Assembly (NCBI RefSeq): GCF_001704115.1
Contig: NZ_CP016895.1
Coordinates: forward strand, 2,976,001-3,040,000
DNA length: 64,000 nucleotides
Reading direction: 5' to 3'
From: Acinetobacter larvae
GTDB lineage: Bacteria; Pseudomonadota; Gammaproteobacteria; Pseudomonadales; Moraxellaceae
Below, in pieces: positions 57,342 to 64,000 of this stretch. The notes beneath the pieces were generated by a model. It was not told where the DNA came from. It did no database searches and saw nothing but the letters and a program-made list of their open reading frames with translations. A program made the position numbers and the translations under genes. Numbering within the stretch: position 1 is the first letter of the stretch; each line of letters begins with the position of its first letter.

Positions 57342-59318
57342 GTGTCACATCCCATTCAATGTGCCGAATTAACATGGCAAACGGTCGACGGTATCGATAT
57401 TCCTATCTCCAAACAATTTGGCGATGTTTATTTCTCTAAAGACAATGGCTTGCTCGAAACTCGCCATGTATTTTTGGCGGGCAACGACCTCACAGAACGC
57501 CTCAGCCAATTGCAAGATGGTGAATACTTTAATGTCGGTGAAACTGGTTTTGGAACCGGTTTAAATATCTTAGCCTTGTGGCAACTCTGGCAGCAGCACC
57601 GTCCCAACAATCGCAGTCATTTACATGCGGTCAGTGTCGAAAAATATCCCTTAACCCGTGAAGATTTGATTCATGCCTTGGCCGCCTGGCCAGAACTCGC
57701 TCCGCTAGCAGCACAATTGATCGCACAATATCCCTTGCCCATTGCTGGTTGTCATCGTCTACATTTTCCAGCACAACGCTTTTCACTGGACTTATGGTTG
57801 GGTGATGCACAAGATATTTTTCCCAATATGGTCAAAACTGGGCAAATCCATGCTTGGTTTCTGGATGGCTTTGCCCCGTCTTGTAATCCTGATATGTGGC
57901 AGCAACAAGTGCTCGATCACATCATTCGGCTATCTGGCGTCGGTACAAGCTTTGCGTCGTTTAGCGTTGCCGGTGTACTCAAACGCGGGCTAAAACAACA
58001 TGGCATTCAAATCAGTCGCCCACGTGGCTTTGGGCATAAACGTGAAATGCTCAAGGGTATTTGGCCAGCAGATCCGTCGCCGTCCTCCATAACTGAAAGC
58101 CATACAGAAAACCGCAATGCCACCACAATACCAGTCACTGCCCCGACCAGCACACCAGCACAACGGCGTATTGCGGTCATCGGTGCGGGTATTGCCGGGT
58201 TGAGCTGTGCCTGGGCCTTGGCACAACGCGGACATCAGGTTGAAATTTTTGATCAAAGCGCACCGTTGGCCGGTGCATCCGGCAACCCACTGGCATTGCT
58301 CAATCCCAAGCTATGTCCGATTGAACAAAGTGCCGAGCACCTAATGACTTTGGCATGGCAATATGCCTTAAAGCACTATGCCAATTTTACTGCTTTTCGC
58401 GCCATTGGCGTCAGACAGCTGCCACCGACTGGGCAAAAATCTGTACACGGTCAGGCAAGCGAACAACTTTTAGCTTTGGTACAGCAATATCCGCAAGGGC
58501 TGTTACACCAACATCCCGCACATACGGCACCGGATTATAGCGAACATCCAGCGTTGGAACTGCGCCAAGCGGGTGTGGTAACCCCACAGCAGCTCGCCGA
58601 GCAAATTTTGGCACATCCACACATTCAATGGCAGCGCCAGCAAATCACTGCGCTACAATCCTCAGCGCAGGCTGTGAGCCTCTGGGCAGGGACCCAAGTG
58701 CTTGCTACGGTCGATCAAGTGGTGATTTGTGCCAGCATCAACAGTGCAGACTTACACCCTCAGATCAAAGCATTAAAACCAATCCGTGGACAAGTCAGTT
58801 ATTTTGCCCAAACCAAGCCAATACTTCCTTTAGACATCGCCTATAGTTATGGCGGTTATGCCATGGCACTTGATCAACAACAGATGATTATCGGTGCATC
58901 CTTCCACCCCAACCGTGCCGATGATGCGGTGTTACTCAGCGATCATCAACACAATGCCCAACTGTTACAGCAGGCACTCCCCCAGCTTGCAGCGCAACTG
59001 CCAGCACTATCGACTTGGCAAGGACGGGCATCTGTGCGCGCACAAAGCCCTGACTATTTCCCCCTCTTGGGTAAAGTCGATGAAAATGCTGAAATTTATT
59101 GTTTAACTGGGCTGGGTTCTAAGGGTTTTCTCTTTGCACCCCTCTGTAGTGAGGTCTTGGCTGCCATCATGTGTCAACAATGCTGTCCAATTCCGGAAAA
59201 ACTCTTTGCAAAACTGTCGGTACAGCGCTTTCACAAAAAGCCCAAACCGAAAAAAGCATATTATCCAGCAGCACATACCCACATAGATGAAACATCCCAG
59301 CAAACGAAACAGCAATGA
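57342..59318 (+). CDS. mnmC: Bifunctional tRNA mnm5s2U biosynthesis protein MnmC
   Basis: MnmC (658 aa) finishes 5-methylaminomethyl-2-thiouridine at wobble position 34. The N-terminal half is the SAM-dependent methyltransferase (MnmD domain; VGETGFGTGLNILALW near 65, LDGFAPSCNPDMW near 174). The C-terminal half is the FAD oxidase with IAVIGAGIAGLSCAWALAQ near residue 280 and GLGSKGFLFAPL near 595. A polar linker of about 25 residues joins them. It starts with GTG at 57342. tgt, another position-34 tRNA enzyme, follows about 140 bases on. Confidence 0.95.
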   Translation: MSHPIQCAELTWQTVDGIDIPISKQFGDVYFSKDNGLLETRHVFLAGNDLTERLSQLQDGEYFNVGETGFGTGLNILALWQLWQQHRPNNRSHLHAVSVEKYPLTREDLIHALAAWPELAPLAAQLIAQYPLPIAGCHRLHFPAQRFSLDLWLGDAQDIFPNMVKTGQIHAWFLDGFAPSCNPDMWQQQVLDHIIRLSGVGTSFASFSVAGVLKRGLKQHGIQISRPRGFGHKREMLKGIWPADPSPSSITESHTENRNATTIPVTAPTSTPAQRRIAVIGAGIAGLSCAWALAQRGHQVEIFDQSAPLAGASGNPLALLNPKLCPIEQSAEHLMTLAWQYALKHYANFTAFRAIGVRQLPPTGQKSVHGQASEQLLALVQQYPQGLLHQHPAHTAPDYSEHPALELRQAGVVTPQQLAEQILAHPHIQWQRQQITALQSSAQAVSLWAGTQVLATVDQVVICASINSADLHPQIKALKPIRGQVSYFAQTKPILPLDIAYSYGGYAMALDQQQMIIGASFHPNRADDAVLLSDHQHNAQLLQQALPQLAAQLPALSTWQGRASVRAQSPDYFPLLGKVDENAEIYCLTGLGSKGFLFAPLCSEVLAAIMCQQCCPIPEKLFAKLSVQRFHKKPKPKKAYYPAAHTHIDETSQQTKQQ

Positions 59319-59448
59319 TCACCAAGCGCTCTAAGCACAGGATCAGCTAAACTGCTAAAAAAAGTAACTTTGCTAGTATTCATAAGCGAAATCAGAGAAA
59401 ATAGCGGACTTTTAAGCAATTGATCAGCGAACTGTTTTTTCGCCATGA

Positions 59449-60588
<1,140 letters not shown>

Positions 60589-60690
60589 TGCAACAGAGTT
60601 TGCGCTCAACGCCAAGACAAGGTAAATTGCAAAACAAATTGAATGAAATGTCACCCTGTGACTCCCTTGATTTAACTTTAGGAAATGACC

Positions 60691-61026
60691 ATGAGCTTAT
60701 TTATTTCTGCTGCTCACGCTGACCCCGTTGCTGCTGCAGCTCAGGGCCCTGGAATGATGGGTAACCTGATTATGATTGCAGTATTTATTGCAATTTTTTA
60801 TTTTTTAATTTGGCGTCCTCAATCTAAGCGTGCCAAAGAGCATCGTGCTTTAATTGAAAGTCTAGGCGTAGGCAGCGAAGTGGTATTTGCTGGTGGCTTA
60901 ATGGGCCGTATCACCAAACTTGAAGGTGATTATGCTGTGGTTGAATTGAACCGTGGTAACGAAGTCAAAATCCAACGTGCCAGTGTCATTTCAGTACTTC
61001 CTGAAGGCACCCTTAATAATCTTTAA
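60691..61026 (+). CDS. yajC: Sec translocon accessory protein YajC
   Basis: YajC (111 aa) has one membrane helix (about residues 28-46) and a basic/acidic cytoplasmic tail containing RPQSKRAKEHRALIESLGVG. It associates with SecDF. ATG at 60691 has AGGA seven bases upstream; ATG at 60685 is too close to it. A hairpin with a T run separates it from secD. Confidence 0.93.
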   Translation: MSLFISAAHADPVAAAAQGPGMMGNLIMIAVFIAIFYFLIWRPQSKRAKEHRALIESLGVGSEVVFAGGLMGRITKLEGDYAVVELNRGNEVKIQRASVISVLPEGTLNNL

Positions 61027-61035
61027 TCATAAATT

Positions 61036-61060
61036 AGTCGTGTGAGAGCACGACTTTTTT
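61036..61060 (+). terminator. Terminator-like hairpin between yajC and secD
   Basis: AGTCGTG (61036-61042) pairs with CACGACT (61049-61055), 6-base loop, then five T. It lies inside the yajC-secD gap of 53 bases. Confidence 0.75.
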
Positions 61061-61079
61061 CATTTTAAGAAGAAAGCAA

Positions 61080-62978
61080 ATGCGTTATCCTGCATGGAAA
61101 TATATACTGATACTGGTGGTGCTTGTCGTCAGTACATTATATGCACTGCCGAGCTTGTACCCGGATGAACCTGCTGTGCAGATCTCTGGTGCCAAGGCAG
61201 GTACTCAAATTGATCAAAGTGTAATGGTCAAAGCTGAAAAAATCTTAAAGCAAAACCAGATTACAGCGCATGATAGTAGCTTTAACAATAATGCTGCGTT
61301 ATTACGCTTAGATTCAACTGACACTCAATTAAAAGCACAAGAAATATTGCGCCAAGCACTCGGTGACGGCTATGTGGTTGCGTTAAACCTCGCGCCAACA
61401 ACACCGGAATGGCTGAGAAAAATTGGTGCCAAACCGATGAAACTCGGTTTGGACTTACGTGGTGGGGTACATTTTTTACTTGAAGTGGATATGGACAAAG
61501 CCATTGCTCAACGCATGGAAACCTCCGCCACCGATTTACGCCGCTTACTCCGCACCCATAAAATTAAGTTCAATAGCTTAAGCAATAATAACCAAGGCAT
61601 AAACATCCAATTTGCGGACAATACCGATCGTTCTGCGGCAATGGATGTGATTCGTGCTGATGGCAATAAATTCAATTTAAAAGCGTTGGCGAGCGATGAA
61701 GGTCCTGTACTTAACTTGACCTATAACGATGTAACCAAACAAGAGATTGAAAATAACGCCTTAAGCCAAAACTTAACGACTTTACGTAACCGTATTAATG
61801 AGTTGGGGGTTGCTGAAGCCTTAGTACAAACCCAAGGTAGCAACCGTATTGTGGTTGAATTACCCGGGGTACAAGATACGGCAGAAGCCAAACGTGTCTT
61901 GGGTCGTACCGCTAACTTAGAGTTTCGTTTAGTCGCAGACCAAAATGAACAAGTGATTGATCCTTATACGGGTGAAATCCAAGGGACAGTCCCAGCTGGT
62001 ACTGAAGTCTTTGCGTATAACACCCTAGAAAGCGGTCAAAAAATCTTATTGGAACGTAGCCGTATTCTGACAGGTGATCGCGTACAAAGTGCCTCAAGTG
62101 GCTTTAGTCAAGATACTGGCGGTGCCGAGGTAAATATCTCTCTCGACAGCGCAGGCGGTAAATTGATGGCTGATGCCACACGTCGTGCTGTCGGCAAGCG
62201 TATGGCCGTGTTGTTTATCGAAAATAAACAACGTGTGAGCTATGTGGCTGACCCTGCAACAGGCGAACAAACTGAAGTACGCACCCCCTACTCTGAATCT
62301 GTGGTAATCAATGCCGCGACGATTCAAGCGGTATTGGGTTCACAGTTTAGAATCACCGGTTTATCGTCTCCGCAAGAAGCCGCGGAATTGGCATTGATGC
62401 TACGTGCCGGTGCGCTGGCTGCGCCGATGTACTTCGTTGAAGAACGTGTGGTTGGTCCGAGTCTTGGTCAAGAAAATATTGACAAAGGTATTCTATCGAC
62501 CCAAGTTGGCTTTATCTTGGTTGCCATTTGGATGGTAGTGTTCTTCCGTCTATTTGGTGTGATTGCAGATATCGCCTTGGTGATTAACTTAGCCATGATT
62601 TTGACTTTAATGTCTTGGATTGGCGCATCCCTGACCTTACCGGGTATTGCCGGGATCGTAATCACCATCGGTATGGCAGTCGATGCCAACGTCCTGATCT
62701 GTGAGCGAATACGAGAAGAGTTAAAATGGGGAGCCTCGCCCAAGCAGGCGATTATCGCCGGTTATGACCGTGCTTTTAATACCATTTTCGACTCCAACCT
62801 CACCACGCTATTGGTTGCATTCATCTTGTTTGCAATTGGTACAGGTCCAATCAAAGGCTTCGCCGTAACCTTAATGATCGGTATTATGTGCTCAATGTTT
62901 ACTGCAATTACAGTAACCCGTGCCATCGTACAAATCATTTACGGTAAAAAGCGTAATTTGAAAAAGTTGAGCATATAG
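61080..62978 (+). CDS. secD: Protein translocase subunit SecD
   Basis: SecD (632 aa) uses the proton gradient to pull preproteins out on the periplasmic side. It has an N-terminal helix, a large periplasmic region (P1; MKLGLDLRGGVHFLLEVDMD near 120, split here) and five C-terminal helices with the RND motifs AGIVITIGMAVDANVLICERI near 520-545. Length is normal. secF starts 9 bases after it. Confidence 0.96.
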   Translation: MRYPAWKYILILVVLVVSTLYALPSLYPDEPAVQISGAKAGTQIDQSVMVKAEKILKQNQITAHDSSFNNNAALLRLDSTDTQLKAQEILRQALGDGYVVALNLAPTTPEWLRKIGAKPMKLGLDLRGGVHFLLEVDMDKAIAQRMETSATDLRRLLRTHKIKFNSLSNNNQGINIQFADNTDRSAAMDVIRADGNKFNLKALASDEGPVLNLTYNDVTKQEIENNALSQNLTTLRNRINELGVAEALVQTQGSNRIVVELPGVQDTAEAKRVLGRTANLEFRLVADQNEQVIDPYTGEIQGTVPAGTEVFAYNTLESGQKILLERSRILTGDRVQSASSGFSQDTGGAEVNISLDSAGGKLMADATRRAVGKRMAVLFIENKQRVSYVADPATGEQTEVRTPYSESVVINAATIQAVLGSQFRITGLSSPQEAAELALMLRAGALAAPMYFVEERVVGPSLGQENIDKGILSTQVGFILVAIWMVVFFRLFGVIADIALVINLAMILTLMSWIGASLTLPGIAGIVITIGMAVDANVLICERIREELKWGASPKQAIIAGYDRAFNTIFDSNLTTLLVAFILFAIGTGPIKGFAVTLMIGIMCSMFTAITVTRAIVQIIYGKKRNLKKLSI

Positions 62979-62987
62979 GAGATCGCT

Positions 62988-63950
62988 ATGACAGATATGA
63001 CTCAACCCTCAAAACAGTACAGTAGACCGGATAACGAACGTATTATCAACTTCATGAAAATTGCCAAACCAGCGGCAATTGTCTCGATTCTACTGACCTT
63101 GGCGAGTATTTTCTTTATTGCAACCAAAGGTCTTAACCTCGGTTTAGACTTTACTGGCGGGATCTCTGCGGAGCTTAACTACCAGCAACCGGTCAATCAG
63201 TCTGAAGTCATCAAAGCACTCGACAAAGCTGGTTTTAAAGATGCGGTGGTGCAAACCTTAGGCTCACAAAAAGACTTGATTATCCGTATGCCTGTGCAAG
63301 AGGATCTCAAAGTTGATGATCTGAACCGCACCTTAACTCAAGCGGTACAGCTCGATAACAACCCTGCCAAAGTACACAAAGTAGATGCAGTAGGCGGTCA
63401 AGTGGGTAATGAACTCTATGTGCGTTCTGCCGGTGCTGTTGCCCTAGCTTTGTTGTTAATGCTGGTGTACGTCACCATTCGCTTTGAGTTTAAACTCGCG
63501 ATGGGTGCGGTACTCTCGTTATTCCATGACGTTGTGGTGACCTTAGGGATCTTTGCCCTTATGCAGTGGCCATTTGATCTCACCGTATTGGCAGCGTTAT
63601 TGGCACTGATTGGTTTCTCACTCAACGATAACATCGTGGTATCGGACCGTATTCGTGAAAACTTCCGAAAAATTCGCGGAGCAACCCCAACAGAGATCGT
63701 CAATATTGCCTTGACCGAAACCTTACGCCGTACCATTCACACCTCAATGACCTTGCTCTTGGTGATTTTAGCCATGATGTTCTTGGGCGGTGATGGCCTG
63801 AAATGGTTCTCTGTAGCCATGTGCGTTGGTGTTTTCGTCGGGACCTATTCTTCGATTTATATCGGCACAGCATATGCTTTATGGCGTGGGCTTAACCGAC
63901 AAGACTTTGTTGTACAGGTTAAACCTGAATTCGAAGATGATATTCCTTAA
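62988..63950 (+). CDS. secF: Protein translocase subunit SecF
   Basis: SecF (320 aa) pairs with SecD. It has one N-terminal helix, the signature GLNLGLDFTGGI near 48-59, a small periplasmic domain and five C-terminal helices with GFSLNDNIVVSDRIREN near 206. The C-terminal tail is acidic. It completes the operon within the window. Confidence 0.96.
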   Translation: MTDMTQPSKQYSRPDNERIINFMKIAKPAAIVSILLTLASIFFIATKGLNLGLDFTGGISAELNYQQPVNQSEVIKALDKAGFKDAVVQTLGSQKDLIIRMPVQEDLKVDDLNRTLTQAVQLDNNPAKVHKVDAVGGQVGNELYVRSAGAVALALLLMLVYVTIRFEFKLAMGAVLSLFHDVVVTLGIFALMQWPFDLTVLAALLALIGFSLNDNIVVSDRIRENFRKIRGATPTEIVNIALTETLRRTIHTSMTLLLVILAMMFLGGDGLKWFSVAMCVGVFVGTYSSIYIGTAYALWRGLNRQDFVVQVKPEFEDDIP

Positions 63951-63982
63951 AGCCTAGAAAAATTTCCTTTTTCTACTAAAAA

Positions 63983-64000
63983 CCAGTCCATTGCGACTGG
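63983..64000 (+). terminator. Probable terminator after secF, cut by the window end
   Basis: CCAGTC (63983-63988) and GACTGG (63995-64000) are complementary, with an A run upstream. The T run expected after it would lie beyond the window. Confidence 0.6.

Overview
The window is chromosomal DNA of a gammaproteobacterium that is almost certainly Acinetobacter or a close relative (Moraxellaceae). This is inferred from the rRNA sequences, the protein sequences and the local gene orders (orn/rsgA divergent, rhodanese-grxC-secB, rplM-rpsI-sspA-sspB, tgt-yajC-secD-secF). The species cannot be named from sequence reading alone. Most of the window is ordinary core genome with little intergenic space.

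Layout. 1-3118: end of a MacB efflux ABC transporter and its TolC-type outer membrane lipoprotein. 3258-12574: fabI, a Bax-inhibitor-1 membrane protein, orn/rsgA, rhodanese-grxC-secB, then a tightly overlapping leftward operon trpA-accD-folC-SPOR protein. 12949-30218: an NhaC antiporter, an AraC regulator, several single genes (GNAT, a METTL25-like methyltransferase, hemolysin III, an MFS carrier, a metallophosphoesterase, a PLD-family lipoprotein, a PlsC acyltransferase), hflX, an LrgA/LrgB pair, and pdxA-rsmA-apaH. 30580-33334: rplM-rpsI, sspA-sspB and an unknown tail-anchored protein.

33335-34831 is the one clearly accessory stretch. A single AT-rich unknown gene lies between two inverted 28-bp sites that look like XerC/XerD (dif/pdif) recombination sites, with short gene remnants on either side. 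It sits just downstream of a complete rRNA operon read leftward (16S, tRNA-Ile, tRNA-Ala, 23S, 5S; 40264 to 34832) with two readable promoters and matching processing stems.

40775-42998: a yfiR-yfiN-yfiB operon (periplasmic repressor, membrane diguanylate cyclase, outer membrane OmpA-like lipoprotein) controlling c-di-GMP, divergent from the rRNA operon. 43384-43913: five tRNA genes (Pro, Arg, His, Pro, Pro) behind one strong promoter. 44054-57175: nadA, argJ, secA, an alkylation repair pair (ada-like and alkB-like), coaBC, a bestrophin homologue, a PHP phosphoesterase, yciB, yciI and a small anchored coiled-coil protein. 57342-63950: mnmC, then tgt-yajC-secD-secF.

Two themes stand out beyond the gene list. 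One is the putative Xer module at 33884-34522. The other is a set of unrelated short tandem duplications (6-22 bp units), many placed at or just after stop codons, which look like independent slippage events. The rest of the interest is regulatory: a leader hairpin before rplM, an internal terminator between yajC and secD, and long hairpins after yfiB and before pdxA.
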